Source of the DNA: Rhyzopertha dominica
Taxonomy: Eukaryota; Arthropoda; Insecta; Coleoptera; Bostrichidae
NCBI GenBank assembly: GCA_025024175.1
Contig: QCXZ01000064.1
Span: 37,469,325 to 37,533,324 of the forward strand
Length of the DNA: 64,000 nucleotides
Reading direction: 5' to 3'
Numbering within the stretch: position 1 is the stretch's first letter; every line of letters begins with the position of its first letter. The notes under the pieces were generated by a model, which saw nothing but the letters and a program-made list of their open reading frames with translations, searched no databases and had not been told where the DNA came from. This document shows, in pieces, positions 21,049 through 32,351 of this stretch. The translations under genes and the position numbers were made by a program.

Positions 21049-23935
21049 TGATTCTGTAGGGTTGCCAGACGCTCGAAAAATATTTTACATATACGAAATG
21101 CAGTGTATGAATGTTGTATACTAGGCAAAACAACTAATTGTCGCTTATGCCAAATACTTTACTATTAATAATAAGCTATTGCTTATTCTGTGCTGCAACC
21201 ACATACCAAAGATATCGAGGCGACTGTTAACACCTGCATGACGAAATGGCCACAGGCGACGCAACGCGCGCAATCAACGTAAAATGATATAGAGGTCTAT
21301 AGTAAATAGTAAGGATTTACCAAAGAGAGGTCGCTTTGAAAAGGANACGAACGTTAAACAAAACCAACTTGAACTACCCAATTTAAGGGTACGAACGGTA
21401 TTATAAATCGTGGATGATAGTAATGGATCGTGTCGTGTTACTTGCTTATTGGTTAAAAGCGGCTGAACTAACAGAGAACCTCTATGGTGTTCGCGTTTTG
21501 ATATTTGTTCTCCATTGCTGTTTCAAGGTAGTTCAAACTACATCCAAAAGATCAAACACACCGACAGAATCGTTGCCTCATACTAAATTCTTACTCTTTG
21601 TCTAAAGTGGTAGCTCTGACCACGGAGGTCTACGCCTTTATGGAACAATAGACAGCTGATCGACCACATTTCGCCTCTAGTGAGTTTCTCACGATTTCTT
21701 ATCCGAATATTTTGCTGAATTTATATACAAATGCAACTTACTCTAAATGACCAGCATATTATGCGGTCCAAATTTTTCTAGCTAAGTGTTTAGTACTACG
21801 CTGGCAAGTACCAACTCCCTTCTGCTATTTTTGTTGCAAAACTTCTATGAAAGTTAATGATCGGTGTTAACAAAAATGCGAACGTTAATGTCAGTTACTT
21901 ATAAACATTGGTCTTAATTGTTTGTCTTTCACTTGGTTTCGTCAAATAAATTAATTTGATGAATTAATGACGAAATTGTAGCAATCGATACCAATCGCGG
22001 TGTTCCTAAAGAACTTGCTTTGAAAAATTATTTACCAAGCAATAGTTTTTTAGTAATTCTATCCGAAAGTACGTTGGATTTGTGAGACAAATTACATATA
22101 GCGTAATCTCTTACTATCATTTTCAATTGGCTGGACAATGAGGTTCCCTTGTTCAGTCTCATTCACCTGTTTTTATGCGTATCGCATTACTGTTTCGTTA
22201 AAAGTTAAGAACCAGCTTCAAAACAGTTACTAGACCACATCTTGTCATTATCTCATTTGAAAAGGTTCATTCCCCACTTTCGACCAGCCGTATTGTTTAG
22301 TGCATAGAATGCAAATGAATATTATAACTGCAATTCGACGGTGTTCAATGAAAATTTTATTAATATACGTAACAATTGTGACATTTGGTAATGTTTCAAG
22401 TTTTTACTTGAATTTTTTTACCTTATAGGCTTCTCGCAGTCCTTAAATACAAGTATGTGCGCTACGACCTCGTTTAATTCTTATTTTTTATCTAGGAGCA
22501 TTATTAATCTTCTTTCGTAAGCATATTTGGCAGCTTCAACCGGGGTTGTATACTTCAAAATAATGCGCAATGCAACTCAGTCAAACAAAGCCGTCACCAA
22601 TCACTGTACTACTTCAACTAAACTTCTACTAATAGGTGCAGATACAGACGACTGGACTATCACGATTCACGAGACGTACAACCTTCAAATTACTGCAGTG
22701 TTGCCATTACTTTGTGTCCACCCCATATAGGTAGTAAACGAGCTAAATGTTGTTGAAGAGTATAAACAAAGGAAACGAATTGAATAAGTCAAAATATTTA
22801 ATGGAGAACAGCCCGTTTAATTACTGTACTGCTTTCCTAAATATAAATATGAATGTATAATTTTCATCTGTACTACAATTACAAGCAAAAATGCGGTGCA
22901 ACTTTCATTAAAACCTTTTTCCTTAATTTGATTCGAGTAATTTCAATTGCAACGATGCTGTTTAATTTTGCGTCACACCACATAATAAAACCACCCGAAA
23001 TTTCGCTTCTCCCTGAGCTAAAGGACGCCATTGCTCGCAGTCGCGCTTCTTTGTCTCTCCAATGCGGACAGCAAACCAGAAGCCTTCCGGATCCCAATCA
23101 GTCGTTCCTTTGTGTCATTTCAGCGCTCTTGGAATTTTAGACGGACCGAATTTGCAATTTACACTTTCAATGTCCGGCGCTAGTTCGACTGTCCTTTTAT
23201 TTTGCGCCATCTAGACCAAGATTACGACTGTGGGTGCTCGATATTAAAGTGTTGTAAGTACGGCATTGTCATGCCAGCTTTTTGGGATGTGACCTTTACA
23301 TACCGTTTTTAAGCACTTGACATTCTACACGAATGGTGTTTGTGTTAATGTTGCGGTCAGTTTGGTATGGCCAAATTTTGTCTGAGAGCGGATTANAATA
23401 GCTTCGCGCATACCATGTAGTGTTTTATGTACCACACGCGTAGCCATGCACATAAAACTGACTGCAGCCACTGTATGCCCTAGAAATTTTTAAAATATAA
23501 AACAGTCGACTAACTTGCTATGTTGTACCTATATTGTGTGCACCAATAAAGAATTAATAATACAAATATAATTAGTAGCATGCTTAACAGGATGTTCGTA
23601 AATATGCAAAATGACAATACATGTATTCACATAATACGTATATCCAATTAGAAATCATATGCTAATTAAAGTTAAAGTTGTAAATAATAAACATTCTACG
23701 TAGATGAGAAAAATACCGGAAGCCAAAATAAAGGAATCCAAACTTACGTACCTAGTCAAGAAAATGCTAACTTTCATTACCTGTGTGTACTAAGTTCATA
23801 TAATAATTCCTGCACATATCAAGCTGGCGTTGTATTGGCAATAGTGAAAAAAATAAGTGCTATCAAATTATAAAAGTCTGAGTCTATCATTGGGACGTTA
23901 CTTAGCTATACCTAAATAGAGTGCGGCTGGTTCAT
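21049..23935. other. No gene recognised
   Basis: This is AT-rich sequence. A slightly GC-richer block at about 22990-23130 opens short frames on both strands, but no family is recognised and no splice-supported exon can be proposed. Confidence 0.4.
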
Positions 23936-24590
23936 TCAGTTTATGCGCAAAAAAACTGTTGCAGAAATTGACGGTGCGTTACAAGAAGCTTGGGAGGAGT
24001 CGTGTGTAGATAGTTCAACAGTAACTTGACGGAATAAGTGTTGGACTAGTGTTAAAGACGACCACAGAAGTTGGAGACCTCATACTGCTACCGACAACAC
24101 TTTTGCTTCTATTGTCGCTACAATAATGGAAGAAGACCGCATGGGCAAACAAGCTATAGATGAATAAAAATAGATAAACAATCGTATTTGTCTTCTTTGT
24201 ACAATATTAAATGCACGATTTCAGAAGTGTAGCAGAGATATGAAAGACAGCGGCGTTATCCTCTTGCACGATAACGCTTGATCGCATAAAGGAGTGTCAG
24301 TCAAAGAACTGCTGTTAAATTTTCCCACATTCCCCGTGCAGCGATGACATGAGTCCTTCAGATTTCGTTCTGTTCCTTCAGTGAAAAGAAGAATTTCGTG
24401 AAGTCCGATTTATTGACTTGGAATGATAAAAGCCCTACAACAGCATATGCGTTCTAACTGCTGAACCATTTTGACAAAAATGGCGTATTTAACGACATTG
24501 CATTACTGCCGAAGCGATAGCAACGTGTTTTGGATATGCAAGGGGATTATACTGAACGACTTTATTGCAATTTGTCATGACCCTCGTATT
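23936..24590 (+). pseudogene. mariner-family transposase pseudogene
   Basis: Fragments of a mariner transposase occur in the right order across this stretch. The N-terminal DNA-binding part holds RSWRPHTATDN and ATIMEEDRMG. The catalytic core has the ILLHDNA motif, followed by MSPSDFVLFLQ (usually APSDFHLFP-L) and EEFREVRFIDLE. The C-terminus has LLPKR, VLDMQGDYTE. Family members are about 340 residues; this copy is fragmentary, with at least five in-frame stops and frameshifts and a deletion between the N-terminal and catalytic regions. The Asp of HDNA is still present, but the frame is dead. Terminal inverted repeats were not found. It is an old copy. Confidence 0.75.
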
Positions 24591-26317
24591 ATCAGAACAC
24601 GTCAAATATCAATTGTATATTGCCTTAAGTGCAATAGAACAGGTTTGCCTTTTAAATAATGGAACGCTTTTATAATAAAAAATCACCACGCTTACCTACA
24701 ATTAATTAACTAACTAATTAACTACAGATGCAGCGTGCGTCTAAAGTTTACTCCCTATCCCAATTTGTGAACGTGTTAAAATACAAGCTTTGGATAAAAT
24801 CAAGGTAGGATCGCTAAAGATAATATGTTTTTCTTAATATCCAAAATAGCATCTCAGCCGCTACCAACTTAAAATTTTTTCACTTGACGCCTTGTTTGAT
24901 GTAAATATGACTCATAACTTTACCATGGATTCACGAAGGATTCACTCGGATTCCTGACTGGATTTAAGTAAGCATGGCTAACAGGCACTACCCATCCACG
25001 GAGGATTCGCCGGTTGTCTGACTGCATTTATTTAACATGGCCTGGGCTGCCTATCCAAAGCCACCATCGTCGTCCATCTACTGGCGGTTCGCCCGGTTTC
25101 TTGACTTAACCGGACCTGACATGGGCTCTCCTTTCACAACAACTAGGCTCGGTTGCTACAATATTTTTTAATGGTTTGACTACCATACAAAATACATCAG
25201 TTTTTAATGTGCGCATGCGCATTTTTCATTTGGGCTATTATCTTATACGTTCTTTTCGTGTGTGTATTCTTACCATCGCCTTAGTTAGGATTGGGTAGTT
25301 GGCATAACAGTAAACAAATGATGTTTTGATGCAGACGATCGGTGTGGAGGATGATTTCCTGTTACAGATATTCATTAAGGTGATCTCATGAGAAAATGTC
25401 GAAATAGTACAGTATAAGGTTTTTGAATGTACTTTTATCAGTAAAGATGATGAACTAATAAAATAATTTTCGGTTATACAGAAAATGCATATGAATGACC
25501 TTTTAATCTGAAGGAACTACCGCCAAGTAGGTCGTGGGCTAAACCTGCCACTACTCTACTCTACTCGCATAATGCGACGCAGTTAATCTACTTGATTTTA
25601 GAAAAGAATATTAGAAATGGTTTGAATTTTCTGAAAACATGTTCAAACTATTTGAATTGCCGCATTTAACTAAGGAATCTCATACCTAATATTACGGTTT
25701 AAATCGTTCAAAGTTCGAGCTGGCTTAAGTTCATCACTTGAGTTCTTCAGCCTACACAGGCAGCTAAAGAATTCCATCCGGTTTTTACTCTGTGGAGGTG
25801 CAATTACTTTTAGGTTACGCTTATATTAAGATAACTTTGGATGCTGTCTTGTAATCACCTCTTCTTACCTAGTGATGTTACCTGGGTTTCAAGTAACGCA
25901 TCCTTCACTTACGTCTCGGTATAATGATAGGACGATAATACTTATCGCTGTGGGTATCACGTAACAGTTTCGGCGGAGGTAATTTTTTTTAATTACTATT
26001 GGCCTTGTCTGTTTTTGGCAATTAGTCAGCTCATTCTTTTCATTCTTTATTTAAAAATTAGGCAGTTTTTATATATTATAACGATACACGCAGACATCCA
26101 TGCCCTAGGCGGAGCTCAAACTCGTATATTCGGGGCCCAGAGGTGGAGATTATTGTCTATATTAAGCTGTCAATTCTGTGTCAATGTCGATCGCTTCGCC
26201 TGGTTTTAATCCGCAGTCATATTATTTATTAGTGCCATTATAAGTTTCAGCTCCTGGTTCTAACATTAATAACCTAAGCAAAATATCGGGTAATTTTTTT
26301 GGGAGACTTTCATTCTT
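24591..26317. other. No gene; degenerate tandem repeat at 24.93-25.13 kb
   Basis: Between about 24930 and 25130 three imperfect units of 70-85 bp can be aligned. Each has a GGATTC/GGTTCGCC block, a TGACT block, then ACATGG/AGCATGG and CC(T)ATCC. The rest of the stretch has no supported feature. Confidence 0.4.
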
Positions 26318-26560
26318 ATAATGGCGTCGTTAAATTTAAATGATACTTTTCAAAAACCGTTGCGATCTTTAATAGTTGTTGACGAACCAACTGATAGTTG
26401 GGACAAGCTTTAGTTCATTTGCTTAAAAACGAGATAGACAACGTCACAAAGCGCGAATAGCAAGAGGCGTCTATTTCTAAAGATAGTAAAAACTTTTTAG
26501 TGAAGCGATGTCAGTTACTAAAATCTCTTGATTCTTTTCATTCTCAAACGCACCAAATAA
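26318..26560 (+). pseudogene. BEL/Pao gag remnant
   Basis: The plus strand shows a decayed BEL/Pao Gag segment: DEPTDSWDKL, then VHLLKNEIDNVTKRE, then NFLVKRCQLLKSLDSF. In intact elements this domain precedes the CCHC zinc knuckles. Several in-frame stops interrupt it. A matching integrase C-terminus lies 1.05 kb downstream in the same orientation, so both probably come from one old element that lost most of pol. Confidence 0.6.
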
Positions 26561-27604
26561 ACATGCAGAAGTGAATACTTCTGCGTGTTCTAGCAAGTTA
26601 TTAATGTCTGACTTCAAAATATTTTGTNGTTAGTCTTAAGCGANCTATTAAAGTAAGGTAAACGTCTTANCATTAGTTATTATTATACCCAGTTGTTGTT
26701 GATGAACCTGGTTCAAAGAAACCTAAGACTGAAGCATCATTATCTTAAATAGTTTCTAAATTTTTTCGCGATCATTAAAACATTGATACTGTTATGACGT
26801 GGAAAACTAGCGCCTGCAAATTAAGCAACCAGACCGACATTCGCGCTGTTGCCTAAGGTTTCATGTTCTGGTATCTTCTCGAAACTTCTATACTAGACAT
26901 GGAGGTGGCTCTGGAAACATTTGAAAAATTATGTAGCGTCGGTCAGATATGAAAGACGCTGAAGGACAAGCGCACAAGGTGAACTAAGCGTTTAAGTGCT
27001 AGAGTAGCGGTTAAACGAATAAGTGGGATTAAAATAATGTATTTTTCGAACTCGTACACGTAACAATGTTTTACCTTCCACAACGATAATCCTTATCAAC
27101 ACATGTCGAGTCATTTTATAAGATAAGTTACATTCTAAAGGAAATGGAAATAATACAATTGAAAGTCATGGTTAAAAATAATATATTGGATTTTATGTTT
27201 AATAACCCTCGTGCAATATATAATTGAATTCTCAACTTCATTTGCTTAAGGTTTGTAGCAATGTGACGAACTTTGACATTAATTTCTCTTACTAGTCCAA
27301 CGAAAAGGCTTATATTAAAGGCATGTGATTTTATGCCAAAGTGCAATTTTTTGTTCGCTGAATTTATTAGATAGATATATCCAAAAATTGGTACTTTTAT
27401 GTACTGAATGACTCGATTTACTGATTCTGTATTCCGCTTTTTAAGACGTGGCAAGGCCTTTGATACGGTACTGTCAAGCATTGGTTGTTAAAGCGTTATC
27501 ATATTTTTATTAAGCACAAAAGCATGCTGATATAGTACTTCTGAATTTTACTTAAGAAACACTATTGTTTTGAAAAACAGAAATAAACGATCCCAAATAT
27601 TTCA

Positions 27605-27945
27605 TAGCCTTCACATCAGATGATTTTCTTATTGGAACGGCATTGCTGTTCCTCAAAACCGACTACCGTATTACAAGGTTCTTTAATAACTTCCAGCATT
27701 GTTGGGCTCATTGGCCCGAAGAGTATTTGGCCAATCTCCAAAAGCCCATGGTCCAATCAACAACCTACGAAGTAGAGTACCAAACTAGAGCAAGGTCTGA
27801 TGGTTATCCTTAAAGAGAATACTGCTCCACTTAATCTGAAGCTGAATGGCATCATTGAAGTACACCGAGGTGGGTCGGAATTCGCAGGGCAGTCACGTCG
27901 TGTGCTAGAGAAAAGATGTATGTTGCCGTATGGTAATAATTAAAC
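27605..27945 (+). pseudogene. BEL/Pao integrase C-terminal (DUF5641-type) remnant
   Basis: The order is SDDFLIGTALL (usually LTPGHFLIG-PL), then NFQHCWAHWPEEYLANLQ (usually FW-RW-EYL-LQ), VILKENTAPLNLKL, IIEVHRGG, and RRVLEKRCMLPY. This matches the end of BEL/Pao Pol, where the DUF5641 module follows the integrase core. An in-frame stop falls after ARSDGYP and a frameshift precedes VILKEN. The stretch between this and the gag remnant (26.6-27.6 kb) contains no recognisable RT. Confidence 0.68.
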
Positions 27946-28249
27946 CTCAATAATGTTATCAAATAACTGTTTTGAAGGGCATTATTTGCAATTTTATTAT
28001 TCATGTCACTATATCTGTTTTGTAAAACACCACCTTAAAGGGGGGCGGCATGTTACGTACGGATTTAAACTTTTAATTTGCTGCCAATTCTTACTTGACA
28101 TCATATGGCAGCACCTGTCTGTTTGAATTGTGTATGAGTGTGGGTGTGAAATTGTCAAGTGACATTCGCACGAAGGCTTTATACGAGTGAATAATATTCG
28201 CAAACATATTAGGCCGGTTGAACAAGCACGGATCAATTTGATCGCGGTG

Positions 28250-28327
28250 TTAACCTCGGATTAAACCATGGTAACGCCAATAAGAACACTTAAAATTCGT
28301 TGTTACCATGGTTTGATCTGAGGTTAA
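28250..28327. repeat. Short inverted repeat
   Basis: Arms of about 26 bp (TTAACCTCGGATTAAACCATGG on one side as TTAACCTCGGATTAAACC, inverted on the other as GGTTTGATCTGAGGTTAA) surround a 25-bp spacer. It could be a minimal MITE or a fold-back remnant. Sequence on either side, 27950-28250 and 28330-29330, has no supported gene. Confidence 0.55.
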
Positions 28328-29330
28328 GCCACCTTCGTCCAAGTAAGGTGTTTTGTGTTATGTAAAATCAACTACAAACAGTTCTTACAAATATTATCGG
28401 CCTTGTTATTTGTCCGGAACAAACAATACTTTATAACTGCATTACAGTTTGATGTAATTAAATTTAATACTGAATTGCAACAGTTTTGTTTCAGAAACGA
28501 TTTGTCTTATTAAACACTTTAAAAGATTAGAAAGTATAGGTTTGTAGCTCTATTTAATTGCCTTAATGCACAAGGATCAAAGAGCCTACGCTATTACCAC
28601 AAACAAGGTCGTTTGCTTCCACACTTTTCAATTCGCGGTATCGTAATTCAAGCAAAATTCTTTCCCCCTCTGCCAAGATAAGGCACGTAAGCTCTTACTC
28701 TCGGGTAAAACGTGATCAAATTGGCCGCTATTTCTCATAATAAGGTTATATCGAAAACTCGCATCACTTTAATTCTCGCCCCTTTTATCCTCGCTAAAAG
28801 TTCGGCTTTCGAGGTTAGGGCGGAATTGAATTTGTTGGGTCATGGAACGTGGGTTATGAAATTAATTTGCTCTGTATTTACCGAAGCTACCTCTCATTAC
28901 GTAAATGTATAAATATATATCCTTGTAGCTACATTTACCGAACAACATATTCATTTCATTGTTGCTGATTACAAGTTTTAAGGCGACATGCTTTAGACGC
29001 GTTTTCAAATCACATACACCGTTTAGGTTTGTATATAGGTACTACTAAAGTTGCTAGTAATATAGTTATATAAACAGTTGCGGAGCGAACGTCATCATGA
29101 AACTGATACTCAACCACCTACTTGCTCCATAGTTCATGCATCTTACACAATAATGTTTTATCTACCGTATTTTAAGGATAAAGTTTTGAAGACTATGCCA
29201 ATCTCCACTAGATTATAATTATAAATAAATAATTAATTCTTATTACATGTGTGCACATAGTATATAACTGACATTAATGTGAACAAATACAAAATACACA
29301 CGTTACTTTCTGGATAACCGCAGCCGCCTT

Positions 29331-29731
29331 GTAATGGGCCTGTTCACTAAATTTCAATTTACGAAGAATTAAGTAGTATAGATCTCGCTAGTAAACACCT
29401 TGAAAACCATACTTCATTTGCATTTCTCGTTTTCAAACTATGGCCATCCGAAATTTTCCCGCGTTCCCTATGTGGAAGCTAGTAATACGTCACATGCACT
29501 CTAGGCGGCCACGCCCCCTGTATAAAGTAAATGGCAATCTTGGCAGCGAGTGTGCATGTGACGTATGTTAGCCTCCGCACAGGGATAGAGCGGTGAAACT
29601 TTAGATGGCCATGTTTGAAAACTACGAATGTAAATGAAGGTCTGTTTACGGGAAGTTTATCAGCGACTTGAATACTATATATGATGTACAATTTGCATTA
29701 AATTAAATTTTAGTGGACAGGCCTATTAAAC
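29331..29731. mobile_element. MITE-like element with long terminal inverted repeats
   Basis: Left arm 29331-29503 and right arm 29548-29731 are diverged inverted copies along their full length. The ends read TAATGGGCCTGTTCACTAAA on the left and, in reverse complement, TAATAGGCCTGTCCACTAAA on the right. Further shared blocks are TTTTCAAAC, ATGGCCATC and ACGTCACATGCA. The element is about 400 bp and non-coding. The superfamily is undetermined because no clear TSD is seen. Confidence 0.68.
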
Positions 29732-30149
29732 TTTAATAATAAAACTTTCGTGTTATCTGCAAACGCAAACGTATTCACAATCATTTGGCGTGTAATAAAG
29801 TAAATTATAGCGAAACAGTTTTGATGAATGGAAATAAAGCTTATGACTATTATAGTATTTAATGAACGATTTGATTAATAGAGATAAAAAAAAGAAAAAA
29901 TTCATCCAAATATTCTGTTAAAGATTGCTATAAAACATATTAATTAGGTACAAGTAATATTCGTATTCAACCTGATGTAGTAGTTTTAGATGAAGTTTGT
30001 TTACGGCTATGTTTAAACTTAAGTATTGGTAAACTTGGTATTGTTATCAAACTAACAATAAAAATTAATCGAAACCTGATGTATACAACGGTGTTGCCAG
30101 CGCAACCCGCCGGTCACAGATCAGTATTTGATATCATACCTTAGGTACC

Positions 30150-30790
30150 ATTTGACACGCACCATCATGCACAACATGACAAATGATGTTCAGCGACATT
30201 CATGCAGAAAAATAACATTTTTGTATCTTTAGGTACCACAATGCAAGTCCGTTATAATCTCAATCCAAATTCGATATGCACCAACAAACGGCATCAAAAA
30301 CTGCTTTGGACAATACTCATTAGGCAAAATCGAATATTTGTATCTTTGGGTACCATGGTGCCATACCTGTCATAGCTTCAATCCAAATTTGAGATGACCC
30401 ATCACACTCAGCACCCAAAATCGTGTTCAAGGAACTATGAAGATCTTTTGCACCTTCATCTATCAAGCTACATGTCTGTCATAGCCTTAATTCAAATTTG
30501 ACATGAACCATTATATCCAGCATTTAGCGGCACCCATGAAGCAAAATCGATTTTTCGCACTTTTGGTGCCAAGTTGCATGTCCATCGTAGTCTTAATCCA
30601 AATTTGGCGTGTATCATCATTATTAATATAAAAAATCATGTTCATGCTGCAGAAAATCGATTTTTGTGCACCTTTCGGTACCTTTGTCCACATTTGTTAA
30701 CGTATCAGTCATGACCTTAATCAGAATTTTACATGCACCATCATACTCAGCATCAAAGGTCACGTGTATATCAAATTTTGTATAAAAATG
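30150..30790. repeat. Degenerate tandem repeat, about 105-125-bp period
   Basis: About five or six diverged units each contain a block of the form TTAATCCAAATTTGACATG-ACCAT, then AGCA...AAAATC, then a TTTTTGCACCTTT-GGTACC block. TAATCCAAAT-like cores occur near 30263, 30381, 30488, 30595 and 30717. Spacing and sequence are irregular, so the array is old. No coding frame persists across units. Confidence 0.6.
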
Positions 30791-32192
30791 GACATTTTGA
30801 CGGTGGGAGTCTAGTTACCTACGTCAAAATGCATAAGCTACCATCTAGTGAAAACACGAAGTCAAATAGACGCTAAGGGACCGAGATCTTACTATCAAAG
30901 GACTGACGCTATATAGAGCATACAAGCGCTCCCACCTGGAGTGGGACAAAAATTGTGTTTGCATCCTACAAACTACAGTTTCTCACCAAAATTAAAATTC
31001 TTATGTAATGCTTATGTTATACTATTATCTTGACTCCTAAGCATGAAATTGACCTCGAACATTTGTTAAATGATGTTTTATGGTTTGGGTCACTAGCGCG
31101 CTGCTCCTGGGTTCAATGTGTCCATTTTCATAAACAATTTGATGGGTGTTGTTGAAAATAGTCTTTAAATTTTGATTAAGGCTATGACGGACAGTAGTTT
31201 GACAAATTATATGTTTACTTCTATATTTTATTTATTCAAAATTTAAGGAAGAGGTTTATACTCTCCCTTCCTCGATAAACGTGTAGTGATCAATTCCCCT
31301 CCCCTCAATCAAAAGCTGGACACGCCATTGTTGACGGATATGCACGATGGCATCTGAAAGTGCCCTCAAAACAGTTTTCTGTGTTGGTAAATGAAATATT
31401 GAGTTTTTTAAATTTACCTACAAGATAGTTATTTTTTTTTTAATTCCATAACATTCGAAGTCTGTTCCTTGACTTTGTAACTGATAAGCTTCGCTCCTTG
31501 TTTATTTGTTAGGTGTTTGTAAGCATTTATACATAATATTCTAAAATTGATAATGGGCTTATGCATCAGGTTTTATTTCCAATTACCTAACTTCAGTCGA
31601 TGCGGATGTGGAGAAGGAATGTCACGGAACGTATCTTAGAAGAGAGCAGTGGTACAAGTTTCATAAAGCTTCGCTGATAAAAAAAATTGAAATACATCAG
31701 AATGGAATACGGAAGCCCACAATATTTACTGAGTGAACGGACGAATTTGTTTTATTTCGTCCTATTTGTTTGCCTGCTCTTTTCCAATGTTTCTTTCGCG
31801 GTAGTCCCATCGATACGAATCTTATATATTGAGGTTGGTCCGATTGAAGCTTACCGCCTATCTAAGCTGCAAGCGAAATTCCACCGTCTAGAGTTGGCCT
31901 AAGCCTGGCGGTAACGTCGCCGTCTCCAACTTGCCATAAAGTCGCGCACTCCTCCTTCGTTAAGATAAATGTATTTATGAATCTCTGAATTAATCAGATT
32001 ATAAACGTTGCCTCCGGAAGTAACGATAATCTAATTTAGGTTGAATTCGGCAAACTGGCAAAACAGTCCAAGTCATTTTAGGTGGAACGGGGCGAAGAAA
32101 GTAAGTTTCAGATCAATACTGCTGAACCCTGATCGTCCACAAAAACACACAAATTGAAATAGTTTTGTAAACCATTAAAAATTTTCACTTAT
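30791..32192. other. No gene recognised
   Basis: There are short frames only (such as 31687-31902 plus), without family resemblance or supporting context. Confidence 0.4.
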
Positions 32193-32351
32193 AATACCAC
32201 AAGAGCTTCAAAATTATCGGGTATTTCCCGATAGGTTCGTTGCAAACAAATAAAGTCGTCAAGTTTTTTAACCTGAAAAACTTGACGACTTTATTTGTTT
32301 GCAACGAACCTTGAGGGAAATACCCGATAATTTTGAAGCTCGTGTGGTATT
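32193..32351. repeat. Near-perfect 75-bp-arm hairpin
   Basis: Arms 32193-32268 and 32275-32351 are inverted copies differing at only about four positions, clustered in the CCCGATAGG/CCCTCAAGG segment and one base in CACAAGAG. The loop is only 6-8 nt. The transcript would form a long, almost perfect double-stranded hairpin. It could be a palindromic MITE, a fold-back end, or a hairpin source of small RNA. No TSD is evident. Low divergence between arms implies recent formation or gene conversion. Confidence 0.9.

Noticed and set aside
27128..27481. 117-codon minus-strand frame between the BEL remnants
   Set aside because: Composition is AT-driven and no family motif is visible; it lies inside a decayed plus-strand element.
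31080..31130. GGGTTCAAT box resembling a tRNA B-box
   Set aside because: No matching A-box or acceptor stem within the required distance.
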